Below, piece by piece: positions 23,154 to 35,411 of a stretch of 64,000 nucleotides of DNA. The notes beneath the pieces were generated by a model. It saw only the letters and a list, made by a program, of their open reading frames with translations, did not search any database and was not told the origin of the DNA. The DNA comes from Fusarium oxysporum f. sp. lycopersici 4287 (lineage: Eukaryota > Ascomycota > Sordariomycetes > Hypocreales > Nectriaceae), in contig NC_030987.1 in the NCBI RefSeq assembly GCF_000149955.1, positions 1,675,387-1,739,386 of the forward strand. Reading direction: 5' to 3'. The position numbers and the translations under genes were made by a program. Positions within the stretch are counted from its first letter, which is position 1; every line of letters begins with the position of its first letter.

Positions 23154-24944
23154 ATGTCCGAAAAGATCGAGGAGGGCGGTGCACCTCTTGCCTCTCAAGA
23201 CCAAGTCCAAGAACAACATGGAGATAAACTAGAGCTCAGCCATATTCGCAAGCTGAGCATACTGCTTGTGATGAATACGGTTTCTCTTGTCCAGTCATTC
23301 GATGCGACTTGCATCTGCGTTGTCCTTCCTGTAAGTTACCCCTCCCAGTTGTGAAGCCATCACCAACACAGATCCAGTCACTCGCAAGAGAACTGAAAGC
23401 ATCCTTTTCCGAAAGCCTGAGTATGGGCTCCGTGTTCCTGTTGGCGACAGCTATAGCCCAGCCTATCTTTGCCGAAATCGCACATGTTGTCGGCAGAAGG
23501 CCAGCGTACATGGCAGGCCTCGTCATCTTCATCACTGGAACGGTTCTCTGCGGCACTGCAAAAAGCAGCATAATGCTTCTTGCAGGTCGAGCTGTACAAG
23601 GAATTGGATCAGGAGGACCTCAGGCATTGTCGGGTATAATTCACGCCGATATGTTCGCGATCCGTGAGCGTTCGCGATGGATGTCGTATCAGCATGTCTC
23701 TTGGGCCCTTGGAACTATTGCTGGACCCCTCATTGGAGGAGCTGTTGTTCAGAACAAAGACTCCCAATGGGTATGTATCCTTATTACCATACCACACGAC
23801 CTGATACTAATCGTCGTAGAGATGGATCTTTTGGTGTACCCTTCCATTGCTTGGAAGTAGCCTGATAGGAGCCATGTTTCTCCTAGGATATGACAAAGGG
23901 AAGCGGAACCTGCGTCTTATCAAGAACCTCGACTGGGTAGGGGTTCTCTTATATATCATCGCCAGTGTCAGTCTTTTACTCCCTTTGACTTGGGGTGGTT
24001 CACGCTTCCCCTGGAAGTCAGCGGCGGTAATCGTTCCTCTAATCGTTTCGTTCCTCGCCTTCCTAGGGCTGGGATTCTATGAAAAGAAGACAAAAAAGCC
24101 TATGTTTCGAAAGAGCTTGTTCCGACATCGATCGACAGTCCTTCAGTTTACCAGTGCGACTATCCACGGCATTCTCATGTGGATGGTCCTATATTATCTT
24201 GCCGTCTACTTTCTTGGCATCAAAGGCCAGTCACCGCTTATGGCTGGTGTATGGGCACTTCCGGCTACTATCACTGTTGCTCCTATGGCGGCTGTAGTAG
24301 GGATTGTGGCGTACAGGACAGGACGATACATGGGCTTCTTGCTTGGTGGTTGGGCTCTTATGGTCACCATGTTTGGAGTTATGACAATTCTTAACAAGGA
24401 TACCCCAACGTGGGTGATCTTGATCATGACCTTATTCCTGGGCATCGCAATAGGCCTGCTTATTCCAGTCATGAATATTGGTGTCCAAGCCACAGTCGAA
24501 GACCGGGATGCTGGGCATGCAACCAGCATGATCTATCTGCTTCGAACGATGGGCCAATGCATGGGAATAGCCATTGGTATCGCGGTCTTCTCCGTTCAGC
24601 TGGAAAAAGAGCTCGGGAAGCTAGGCCTCGACACAGCTCAGATCAGCAATGCCTTGAAGATGATCAAAGCCTCTGTCGAACATGGAAGCCTTGGCCAACA
24701 CGAACACATGATGAACGCTGTGGCGAAAGCGCTGCAGTGTCTCTGGATGACAGGTAGCATCTTGGCCGGCTTAGCCTTGATCCTGTGTCTGTTCGCAAGG
24801 TGCCCGAAACTTCCAGATGATTCGGATGGCCCAGTCAGTGCAGAGCTGATGCCGGAAAGTCGTTTCTCGGATACCGCGATAGGGCGGGTCTGGCATTGTT
24901 TCTCAGGCAAGATTCTCCATAAGGCTACGGAGCAATCAAACTAG
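23154..24944 (+). CDS. MFS drug/H+ antiporter-type exporter (DHA2-like)
   Basis: Three exons, 23154-23330, 23372-23770 and 23820-24944, give 566 residues. Introns are 41 and 49 nt with gtaagt and gtatgt donors. The first exon encodes a hydrophilic tail and the first membrane helix. The second has FAEIAHVVGRRPAYMAG (motif A-like), GRAVQGIGSGGPQAL and the antiporter motif C region LGTIAGPLIGGAVV, which point to fungal 14-helix exporters of the azole/toxin-resistance type. Such proteins export hydrophobic compounds across the plasma membrane using the proton gradient; the substrate cannot be read from sequence. Its divergent neighbour is an unusual membrane protein. No biosynthetic backbone enzyme lies nearby, so a link to metabolite export is only possible. 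Confidence 0.93.
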
Positions 24945-25918
24945 AGCTCCGGTGCTTTATTCGTCCCGAAATAGCCATGCGGATGCTCGTCTGTTGGTGA
25001 TGCCCAACACGTACCCCTTGCTTTAGCCGCGATATTGATGGAGTTCCAAGACAATGGGAAGCGAAGCCAAGGGTCGAGATGAGTCTCGTCGATCGTTTGA
25101 GCCCACTCCCAAGGATCAAAGCCCAAGTCCACGCCATTCTTTTTATTATACCCATGCCCTGTTGTCTTGACGGAGCAACTGTGTTGATAAGATCCAATCA
25201 CGGTATCCGCTGAAGCCAAGGAATTCGCTTATTCGTTACCGATGCAAAAATTCCTCCTGGGGTTAACGGTTTCACGGGTTAACCTCCGACAGCAGTTGAG
25301 ATGCGATAGCGGGGGCCATGGGTTGAGAGTCCCGGCGTGCAGAGTGCAGCTCGGTAAATATCATCAGATCAGGGAGGCGAGTTGAAGATTGAGGTTGGGG
25401 GCCATAGACAAGCAACTATCGACGCCAGGACGATGAATTTAGGCTAAAAGGTTCTGGGACGCGAATTGGTTTCAATGGTGAATCTGAAGTCTTTACGTCC
25501 GATCTAATGGCGGAGATAGTTGGGAAACGGTGAATCAATTGAATATCAGTTGCATCTCCATATTCAGTCACTGCGAGATAGGAATGGATGATGTGGTGTA
25601 GAGTCTGTAGACGGAAACCAATGGCAGAACCAATTGTGATCACTATCCATAGGTAACTAACGCAGTATCGGGATCACCCGTTATCAACTCCAATTGAGAA
25701 TCTTGCAAGTAAACGGTCACCGTTTAGCAGCCATGGAATAAACCACCGTATAAACAAATCAACTAAAATAATAAAATGGAATGAAATATTATTATTTGTC
25801 TAATAAATAAACCACTGGGCATCAACCCACGATATCATGCCTGCTTTGACCTTCTAGAAGGGCTTAGGCTCCCCTGTCAGTCACTTCCAGGGGCCTCCCT
25901 GGCGCCGGAAGAGGACCC

Positions 25919-25931
25919 GGGGGGGGGGGGG
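25919..25931. repeat. poly(G) tract of 13
   Basis: Thirteen G in a row after GAGGACCC. Such runs are prone to sequencing error and may form quadruplex structures. Confidence 0.75.
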
Positions 25932-27405
25932 CAAGCCTGAGTCGGGAACGTTTGCTTGGCACAGGGACAATGAGATGAGGAGCCTGAAAGGCATGATAGA
26001 CATGGGATGAAGCCTGGATGAAGGATGGGGGTCATGGCGCACGTGTGAGTCTGTCTGGTCTCCGGGGCCGCCGTGGCCGTGTCCGTGACATGAAGCCAAA
26101 CCCAAACTATGCTAACAAGGTTGACCGAGATGATTGATGTATTTAGTCGTTTCATATCAAGGTCATCTGTTTGTTAAGTGATACTCGACAACAAAGGGAA
26201 CAGGCGGAATGTTAGAGAGAGGGTGTGACCAGAGTATTTGGCTGAGCCCAAGATGAATTGAAGCTTTGTGCCAAATACCTCTCACAAAGCCATAGTCAAA
26301 GCCATTTAACTCTGCCCTGACATGATCTGACCTGGCTTCACCTTAACTGACTCTCTCTCGAGTTTCACAGTACACTAAACTAACGACGGGTCTCTTCCCC
26401 GTCAAGCCATTATCAGGTCCCGTGATGGGCGCCAGCGACGGTCCGGCGCGTCTGTCCGTTGATCCGTGGTCATTCAGGCGCGCCTCTTTCATTCTTTCAT
26501 TACTCGGCCAAGTATCAAAGAAAGGGGAGTGAAGCAAACAGTACGCTCTCCTGTCAAGGCGTCAGGGCCGACAAGTCTGTGTTTGTTTCAATATTCCTCT
26601 AGAAGCCAGGAATACACCTCAGCTCGAAAAGCTAGAACATGTCCTGTGATGCATTTTACAAGGGTCCATCCATGATTCAGAGTGGACTGTGGGGTAAACT
26701 GGTACGCCACAGCATTGCATTGGTTATCGAATCACTTTGTTTGGCGATGGCTTCAACTCTACTTCCATTGTGCTTTGACACGGCTCAGGCATTGGTTCGT
26801 TATTGCTTAAATCGTGGGCCATATTCTTCGGCGCCTTGCGCTATAGTATTGAGTACCTGCATACCGTTGGTCGTCCTGTCATGCTCAGAGCATTAGCATC
26901 AGCAAGACACAACTTGTTATGCCTAAACAAGTTTAACATTACTTGCATCTTCACGCGTGACTCGACTTCAGCTTCCAGAAGAACATTCATCTGTTATCTA
27001 TCTTATCAAATTATCTCACCACATCCCACGCTCCCATCCCCAACCATAACCGATCCCGCGCAGCACGTCACGTCGCAACCTCCATCACATCCGATGTCGC
27101 CAATATAAGCAATATCTTGGATATATCGTCCGATACCGCTGAGAAAAGTCCCTCCCTTCACATGCTAACAGTAGTTCGCAGGATGCATGTGAGTTGCAGC
27201 ATTACAGCGCATGCCCTGCAGTATGTAATGGCAGAGTGATGAAGAATTGCGTGATATCCAACGGCTGAGTACGACTTCATTCAATACACACCCTGAAAAC
27301 TCTGCATCCAATCAATATTTAAATACATCAGCATGATCATTATGGGGGTTAATTGCCAATGTATCGTCATTCAGATCATATGAATCCACGCAACAAACAC
27401 ACAGA

Positions 27406-27450
27406 AGACAAGACAAGACAAGACAAGACAAGACAAGACAAGACAAGACA
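27406..27450. repeat. AGACA pentanucleotide microsatellite, nine perfect units
   Basis: Nine uninterrupted AGACA units (45 bp). The minus-strand frame through it translates as SCLVL repeats and is not a gene. Confidence 0.9.
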
Positions 27451-28178
27451 AATGATTCAATTTGCGCTACAGAATTCATCACAGTATCTCCCGATAAATT
27501 TGCCGTATCGCTAAATAGAAAGGCCCTTCTCGAATGCCCATACTCCATAGGTAGTTTATCAAGATATTCGTAAGTATTCGTTAAGCATTGTGCTGACTAC
27601 AATCACCATCCCACCCATTCCGACTGGATGTAACAGAAACCAATTACTAGGTATCAATTTAATCCTCAGATCTTATTTGCCTATTTATTCTTTATTCTCA
27701 GCCATTTATTTCTCCTCAACATAATAATAATCACCAATAACAACCTCCCCACCAATTGCCGCCATTTACTCCCACACAAACGCCTCGTAACTCAATGTGA
27801 CACTCCATTCCCACATCTTCAAATCATATCGTCGCTACAGCGAGATACCGACGGGAATAGAATCAGGATGCACACAAATGGGCTGCGTAACCCCCACTCT
27901 TCACACGTTTCACATGTCCAAAGATTGGGTACTCTTATTTGCGAGACGGTGACAAACTTTTTCTATTATCGCCATGGTTACAGACCTACACGAAGTGTAA
28001 ATACTGGCGGCTCGTAACCGCTGAGAAAGGCATAGATGATCAGTGGCAATGAGCATTATCGTTCAGCTGATCTGGGGTTACATCCAAGCTGACAGCTAAT
28101 GTACAGTACACTCACTCTGAAAGCTTCAGCCTGGCGCGCCTCTCAGCTGTGACAAAGAACCGCCAGCCAAGGCCTATT

Positions 28179-30227
28179 CTAGGTCTCTTTGTCTTTAGCT
28201 GCCGAACCACCAATCCTCTTGTACTTTCTCGGATCCTTCCGACTCATCATTCTCCTGTCGCGAGTCCCTTTCCCACCCTCCCAGAATCCCCGGCCCTTTC
28301 TGCCTATCAGGTATCGGCCGCAGTATCGACACGCCTCAACTGCTGAAGAATAGTTTTGCTCGCGACTACACCAGCCGCAGATGATGCGGTTGGCCCATTC
28401 GTTGATATGATCTTCCTGATCATCATGGCACTTGTCACAGGGATGAACCCGGCTGCAGCATGAGAAACGGAACCATCGGTAGGACTTTCGGTAGTGCGAG
28501 CATGCGCCTTTGTTTGGGAGCTGCTCTCCCGCGTGAAGACCCAGCTTCTCCTGCTTCCGCCGCGGCCCTGCGGTAGGTGGAGGGCGCGAACCAGGCGTGA
28601 TGAAGAGGAACTTGACTTCAGGGATCTTGAAAGTGAAATGACCATGACAGTCTCGGCAGACATTGGTGACGGATGAGCCCCGTACTGAAACAAGACCAGG
28701 AGCTGGAGTAGAGCACCTCTCGCAGATTGGGACAAAGGTGCTGGGGAGCATATCTGCCACTTTACACCCAGCGAGATCAAGGAACCCAGCCCTAGTAGAA
28801 TGCTCATGAACCAGCGTAGGTCGATACTTGACGGCAAACGCTGTTGCACATTTCTTACAGCTCGACGTCTTCTCGACGTCAGGCTTTAGGCCCGTGACCT
28901 CGTTGACCGTCTTGCATCGCTCGCACTTCACACTGATACCCAAGATGGAGAGCTGAAGTATTTCAATACCGTGCAACTCAATAGACGGAAACGACAACAT
29001 GGTACCACGCTCAGGGGTTTCACCTGGCATGGCGACCTGTGGTTCCTTCTCCTCATTCTCTAACACAGCACCGCCTTCATCAGCATCATCAGAACTGGAG
29101 CTATCTTCAGATTCATCTCCATCGACGTGGTTCCACTCGGGAGGTCGTGGGATCACCTGAATATGGCTATCTTCAGATTTTGACAATGTTTCCTTTGTAT
29201 CTTGGGGTTGATCTTCAGGTACTGGCGCTGCTGGTTCGGCCTTGGGTGCCTGTGCCTGTGCTTGCTTCGCCAGTTTGTGGATGTTTTGTGCGAGGTAGTT
29301 GAGATGACTCATGAGAGACATCTGCTGTTGCTCAGCTGCCTTTTCACAGAAAAGGTCCTCCACAGGCTCCGCATCTTCAGGCTCGACATTATTGAGCTGA
29401 ATGCGGAGGTTCTGCAGGGGATAAATCAGCGGAATAATCAAGTGAAGACTCCTGACAGATTGCAGTCCTGGCGGAAGCTCCGAGCGCTTCAGTGGTTGCA
29501 GCGGCAGCGTGTACACGACGCCATCAGGAGAACGGCGATACTCGGGTGTCCTCTTCATACGCGCCTCGAGCTGACGAATCTCAAGAGCACGCCGTTCCTT
29601 TGCAGCGGCGATTTCGTCTCTTGTGTACGACGGCTCTGGAACGTACTTAAAGGGCGTGGGAGCAGGTTTTGGCGGAGTTGGCTCAGAGACCTGCTTGGGC
29701 TGCACTGGCTCGTTTGTCTGAGGCTTTTGTACCTCCACGTGCCTCGTGTCTCTAAAAGTCACGAGCTTGACTGTCTCGGCCTTTTGCTCAGACAGAAACC
29801 TTTCCAAATTCTTGTCCAACTCTCGTGTGTGAGCGAGCAACGTAGCTCCGGGTCTCTCCTCCACGAGCCCATCCCATCCTCTCTCGATATTGATACCAAA
29901 ACCCCTTGGGATGTCCTTGTTCTTCACATGCAGCACCGGCTTCTCATCCGGATATGCCTGCGGGACACGGAGATCACACTCGAGGGCAGCCAACTCAAAT
30001 GGAAAGTCAGGATCCGAGGGCTTAATCTTGAACAACAATGAAGTCGCACCGTCTGGTGCGGTGGTCTCCTTTGGCGAATAGCGTCGCCGCAGCTGATCGA
30101 TCTGATATGTCCTAGGATCCTGAGTCTGCGAATCTGGCACAGGCTTTGGGACGACTCGAGAAGAAGAGGCTTCAGCCACCGCCTGTTTACGGGTCTGTGG
30201 CGAGCCTGACTTTTTGGTAGAGATCAT
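28179..30227 (-). CDS. RWD domain and CHY-type zinc-finger protein
   Basis: A single exon of 682 residues. After a Ser/Lys-rich head, residues about 40-160 resemble an RWD fold (DFPFELAALECDLRVPQAYP followed by PVLHVKN). The middle holds Pro-rich and acidic linkers (DESEDSSSSDDADEGG). Two CxxC pairs near residues 435-465 (CERCKTV, CKKCATAF) are followed by CERCSTP and CRDCHGHF. A CHY zinc finger covers about 575-637, with CSHYRKSYRWFRFSCCSR, HPCDKCHDD, CGWCSREQ and CRYCG. CHY fingers bind several zinc ions and occur in Hot13 and Pirh2-type proteins; RWD domains mediate protein contacts in ubiquitin and translation-control factors. The combination recurs in fungi as far as I know, without a firmly established function. 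Confidence 0.9.
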   Translation of the reverse strand: MISTKKSGSPQTRKQAVAEASSSRVVPKPVPDSQTQDPRTYQIDQLRRRYSPKETTAPDGATSLLFKIKPSDPDFPFELAALECDLRVPQAYPDEKPVLHVKNKDIPRGFGINIERGWDGLVEERPGATLLAHTRELDKNLERFLSEQKAETVKLVTFRDTRHVEVQKPQTNEPVQPKQVSEPTPPKPAPTPFKYVPEPSYTRDEIAAAKERRALEIRQLEARMKRTPEYRRSPDGVVYTLPLQPLKRSELPPGLQSVRSLHLIIPLIYPLQNLRIQLNNVEPEDAEPVEDLFCEKAAEQQQMSLMSHLNYLAQNIHKLAKQAQAQAPKAEPAAPVPEDQPQDTKETLSKSEDSHIQVIPRPPEWNHVDGDESEDSSSSDDADEGGAVLENEEKEPQVAMPGETPERGTMLSFPSIELHGIEILQLSILGISVKCERCKTVNEVTGLKPDVEKTSSCKKCATAFAVKYRPTLVHEHSTRAGFLDLAGCKVADMLPSTFVPICERCSTPAPGLVSVRGSSVTNVCRDCHGHFTFKIPEVKFLFITPGSRPPPTAGPRRKQEKLGLHAGEQLPNKGACSHYRKSYRWFRFSCCSRVHPCDKCHDDQEDHINEWANRIICGWCSREQNYSSAVEACRYCGRYLIGRKGRGFWEGGKGTRDRRMMSRKDPRKYKRIGGSAAKDKET

Positions 30228-33200
30228 GACGTTTTTAGAAGTGGGCTGTTGCTGGCCGTATGATGGTGGTATTTTGGTGGTGGTTGAAGGTGATAGCTAA
30301 CGATTGAGGCGAAATGAACCCAAACTCCACGCAAGGAAAGAACGGTACTGTGCAGCCTCAAAATAATGGCTATGATGTGTAACTGGGATATCAATGGAAA
30401 TGGAGAGACGGTTATGTTTTTATCGTGATGTTGATGGAGTGGCGAGCTTCTCCACTGTCTCTGGGGTTGATTCCTTACGTGAGCAGAATCAAATTCATTA
30501 ACCCGAAATCGACGGTGACTCATGGGGCGTCACTGCCATTTCCATATGAAGACATTCAACTGAGATTGCCAATTTCCTATTCGATGATTGATATAGTTTT
30601 TGTATTGACTCATACTTCATATCATTTTACTGTCTACTAATTCATGATGACTCAACCTTGGAAGAAGAGATGCAGTCTCACCAGCTGAAACCAGCTTCGT
30701 AGCCTGCCCAGTCATTGCACCTAATTATATTCATGCAGATGCAAGAACTGATGAAGAAATCCAATGAAAAAATTCAAGCCAATACCAAGCTTTTCTATAA
30801 GCTCTTCTATATCTCATTCGCTCAAATATTCGTCCACTAAAAGACGGTCATCCTATATGAGTACCTGTGTCGCCGTTTAAGAACAAAGAAAGGGAAAAGG
30901 AGTACACGTCCTAATTAATTTAAATTCCTCCAAGATCTTGTAAACAAAGCCAACATGCGTGTCTTTCAGGGGAAACCCGCGAAGGCTTAACTACATCGAC
31001 CCTTGGCACTTGAGCTTTGGTCTGTCAATGTCAAAGCCAGCCACCTGTGTTACAGTACAATGTTGCTCCAGCTTTCATGTGCACAAGACGGTCCACGAGG
31101 ACGACACTCACATAAGACGAGGCCATATTTGTTTGACTCGACGGAGGTGACTGTAACAGCTCCTACAGCTGCGTCTGCCGCTGTCTTACACACAAGAGAA
31201 GCAAACTATCGCCTGTAGTCCCTCCCCAAGATCACCCCCGCATCGACGATCGGGTTTGCCTGGTTTTCCTGCTTGCAGACGGGGAAGTACATGAAGCGCC
31301 CGGAAGGCCGTCCGTTTGGACATTCGTCTCTCGTGAGATAATGGGTCAAGATGATTGGAGCAATATCGACAAGTTCACAATATGAATGAGAGATGAGAGA
31401 AGATCTATTGACATGCCCGTTCGAGACAAGTCACGGGTTGCGCTTCGTGGGGGCTGTGGCTGACAGATCGACGTCGGTGAACGGTACGTTACTTACGAGA
31501 TATAAGTTATCAATAATCAAGCATAATGCCTGGACAATAGGACTCGGGAGTCATCAGCAGGGATTCAGGCTAAAGGCGTGCATGTTGCAAGCCGTGGTGG
31601 CTGAGATCTACCACAAGTTTATTAATGACAGAGCTTGGCCATGTACGAATCGATTCATGAGTAGGGGTCCGTGATGCTGCCCGATAATCTCAAGATGAGC
31701 CGCTGTGAGGGCCTGAAAACAAATCAGACGATGAAGGAACACCTAGGTAGTCAATGTGATAAATATGGCTATATCACAATACGAGGCGGTGATGTCGTGG
31801 CACCAGAAGAAAGGCCATCAGCCAAACTTGATTGTGATCTGGTGAGCACCAGACAGAGAACGTGGCTACTTGACCGCAACAAAGAAGCAATAAAAAAAAA
31901 AGAAGAAATTAGATGAGAAGTCACTAGATTCATCAATTGACATTGACACTTGACAGCCGTGCATTGATGGGCCTTGGTCATCACGTAGCATTGCATGTAG
32001 GACAAAGCAAGCCATTATGAGGATGGAAGTTGATTACTTGGTAGACCCATCCGTCATGTAATGCAATGTCTTTGAGAAGTTTCTTTTTCCTTCTTCAAAA
32101 ACGGCTCGTCGCATATGAGGGCGCTGTTTGTTGACCCGTGATAGGCAAGCAGAAGGGCCAGAGAGTGCGACAAGCGGGTTGAAACATGAGAAATGGAGGT
32201 CTGTAAGTTATTGTTTTTCTGGTGTTGTATTTGGAGAGTGTCTCATGTAAGCCCGGGGAAGCAAGAGACATCCACCTTTGTTTGTTATACGTTGGGGTTT
32301 ATGGTATGAATCGACAGGCCTCTCTTTATTATTAGAGATGGTGGGTGGGTGTGCGCGTCAGAGTGAAAGTGATGGATGCCGAGAGACCTTTGTTTATGAG
32401 GGAGTGGAGGATGGGATGACAACGAAGCAAGTTGAGTGCCCATATGACCGTGCAAGGCCTGTTAAAGCGACCACAGTGGGCGGTGAGGCCCGGGGACCCG
32501 GTGCTGTGTGGTTGAGGGCAGAATAGGTGCTGTACCGTTTGTGATTATTTGTTTTACGGATTTTAAAATGAATGCGAATTATTTATTGGCTCTTTTTATT
32601 TATTTTATCTTCAACGGCAGTCGATACGGTTCAAACGGTAGATCTGGTGGTGATCATGCAAACCACACGACGCCCTGACTTGGCAATTCACTTTCTAAGG
32701 TATCTTTACCAACTCACGAGCTTGACGTATTAGTGTAGAATTTGTCAGAATACACTTTCCACTGATTTGAATATCAGTCTTTAGTTAGTAATGCCTATGC
32801 CAGATAGTTTCCATTTAATTGTTCAATTATTTAATAATTTATCTCCATTGTTCACCGTCTTCAACTTGGTCCCCACGGCCAGTCACTTATCACTTACATC
32901 CAAATGTACAGCATCTCGCCCGCATTAATGCAACATCGACAAACCCTCAACTGACTCACATACACCCTTCAGCGACAATGGTACCCCATTCATCTCTGAG
33001 TCTCACAGCGAGAATAATCACCCTCGAACTCAGAACATCGGTGAAGGCACTTTGGGGGGGCACAATTCACATTGACGGCCCGTTTCCCTTTCCTGGTAAG
33101 CCACGATAACGGAGCACCGTGTATTAATTGACGGGAGGTGAGATAAATTTACAACATACGATCCAATAGCCACAGTGCGCTAGAGAACTGCGGCTGGCGG

Positions 33201-34280
33201 GTGGCAGTACAACGCTCCGCCGCTGTGAGACTACCTGCTGAGGCGCTCATGGATACACAAAGAAGACAGGATAACTTCATTGTCTCTGCCCAAGTCTAAC
33301 TCACATGTCTTGCTGACTCTGGAGCAATCAGACTATGTCTCAGCCTCAGATCTAAGCGCCTGTTTACACTCGCTAAGGAAATGAACCGAGAAGTCGAATA
33401 GAATAAAAATTATTCCCTTTTGCGTGACCAATATTTAGGTCACGCTTCTCAAGCCATGATGGCGTTCCGACCCTAATCATCTGCCTCAATCGTTCAAGTC
33501 AGAGTCTGAGTACACTCTTGTCTCACACGCCTTTCGATCATGAGAAATCCCTACAGCTGTCAATATTGAGATAGCATCATGTGGTGTTTTGAGGTATGAA
33601 CAACACGTACGAGAATCTTGCAACTGCTATGTGTCCATGTGAATGCCCTCATCTCGTGAGGGTCAACGTCACCTCGGCTCCCGATGCCTTGGTTCCTTGT
33701 GCCGATCCCTTTTCCCGTGTCGAAATTGTGTTATGATCCGAGGCTGTCAGAAGCAGTGTGCCATTCAGAGCTGTTCATAGAATCTTGGTCTAGTCAGTAA
33801 CTGGTGACATTAATTTGCAGGTCTAGGTTAGCAGTCATGACAGTGAATAAAACAAAGCCACCCTTGTAAAATAAGCTTAACTATAACCTGAAAAACCTTC
33901 CATGTTCTTATTCATCTTACTCATCCAAACGAGGACATTTTGATTGTTGGATCTCTATATAATTGGTTGCCGTCTAAGTCGTCTCGTATTGATCGCATTC
34001 GATCTCCAGGGCCACGCAACCTAGGGAATCTGACAACCAACCAAAGTCTTCCCTGACACTGGGATAAGCATCTAAAAACTCGGGTAACGACATCTCTAAC
34101 CTTGTCGACGTATTCGTCGCATTCAGAAATGATGAAATTCGTGGCCTCGTTATTGTAAAAATGTATATAGATTTGATGCTAGATGATGAGAGAAGGATGA
34201 TCATAGCAAGACAAGTCAGCGATCTATACGAATATCAATATTCTCATACCATCTTTAAGTGCTCGAACAACTGAATCAAT
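30228..34280. other. 4 kb without a supported gene
   Basis: No frame shows coding character. The first 200-300 bp upstream of 30227 should be the promoter of the CHY-finger gene, and the last few hundred the promoter of the RTA1-family gene. The 31.8-32.7 kb part is A/T- and purine-rich. Nothing further is recognised. Confidence 0.4.
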
Positions 34281-35225
34281 ATGCAAGATCAAGAGTCCAT
34301 CTGGATGTATGATCCATCCTTCCCACTTGCTGTGGTTGGTACTGTTGTCTATGGCATAATCTTCCTTGCCATTGCATATCTCACTCTGATCAAGTACCGA
34401 GCCTGGTACTTCATTGTCGTAGTTATAGGCTCAGCCATTGAAGTTGCTGCTTATAGTCTCAGAATCCATTCTGTTCAAAACCAGTCAGAGATAGTACGTT
34501 GGTCCTTTACTGTTGAGTCTCTTCTCATTTCTAACGAACACGGCAGACGCCTTTTGTCTTAACGCTCACTTACACGGTTCTCGCTCCGGTCCTTATTGCT
34601 GCTGGAAATTACCTTCTTATTAGCCGTCTGATCCTCGCCGTTCTTCCTCCGTCCCATCACCGCATCCTCCGAATTCCAGGCCGTCGCCTTACCCCGATAT
34701 TTGTTTTCTGCGATGTAATCGCCTTTCTCATTCAAGGCAGCGGCTCTGGTATCGCAAGTTCGGATAACTGGCAAGGAGAGATGGAGAGGATTGGGGTGAA
34801 GGTTCTCATAGTCGGGTTGGTATTTCAACTCGCCGCCTTCTCTCTTTTCCTTTGCGTGTTTAGGCGCTTTCATGTTCTTGCTCTTCGTATGGCTGTTGAG
34901 GATGCACCCAGAGGTTGGCAGAAAGTTGTCCTTGCAGTTTACATCTCGAGTATCTTGATCATGGTAGGTGTCCTAAACATTGTTGCAACGCAAGCTAACT
35001 TGATAGGCCCGTTGCATCTTTCGTGTTGTTGAGTTTGCTGGAGGGAGAGACACATATGCATTCAGCCATGAGTGGCTCTTCTGGGTTTTCGAAAGCTTGC
35101 CGATGGCTGGTGCTATAGGTATCTTTTGTTTCTACCACCCAAGTCGATATCTTGGAAGAAATGGCGGCCGGCATAAGTCTGTTCGGACTGAAGATACCAT
35201 CGAGCTTGCTCAGGGGCACAAATAG
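34281..35225 (+). CDS. RTA1-family (lipid-translocating exporter-like) membrane protein
   Basis: Three exons, 34281-34493, 34547-34963 and 35007-35225, give 282 residues; both introns (53 and 43 nt) split codons at phase 0. About seven hydrophobic segments are visible. Family marks include EVAAYSLR in the second helix, PVLIAAGNYLLISRLI in the third and CIFRVVEFAGG followed by HEWLFWVFESLPM near the end, as in Rta1, Rsb1 and Rtm1. Members confer resistance to 7-aminocholesterol or move sphingoid bases across the plasma membrane; the substrate here is unknown. The gene converges on a Zn2Cys6 regulator, with 186 bp between their ends. The short soluble tail ends ELAQGHK. Confidence 0.93.
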
Positions 35226-35411
35226 TCTTTGTATGGGCGACCAGTTGACCAAGAGTATACGGAGATTCTGACAGGTGTTTCGTCAACATTCTTTCCGAGA
35301 TTGTGCTGAATAGCAGAAAGACGGATTTGGGTTGGGTTGGCTAGTTTGGTAGTAGTAGTTCAGTTGTCTTAGAGACGTGACTACGCCCAGTAGTGTTTGT
35401 AGACTCCAAAG

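Larger units (their letters stand above)
24945..28178. other. 3.2 kb without a supported gene
   Basis: Short frames on both strands show no motif or codon bias. The left end is probably the 3' UTR of the exporter and the right end the 3' flank of the CHY zinc-finger gene. It contains a G13 run (25919-25931) and an AGACA microsatellite (27406-27450). Confidence 0.4.

Noticed and set aside
19669..25000. Secondary-metabolite cluster around the MFS exporter
   Set aside because: No PKS, NRPS, terpene synthase, P450 or other tailoring enzyme is present; transporters alone do not define a cluster.
29202..30041. 279-codon plus-strand frame opposite the CHY zinc-finger gene
   Set aside because: Antisense shadow with Leu/Arg/Cys-rich random composition.
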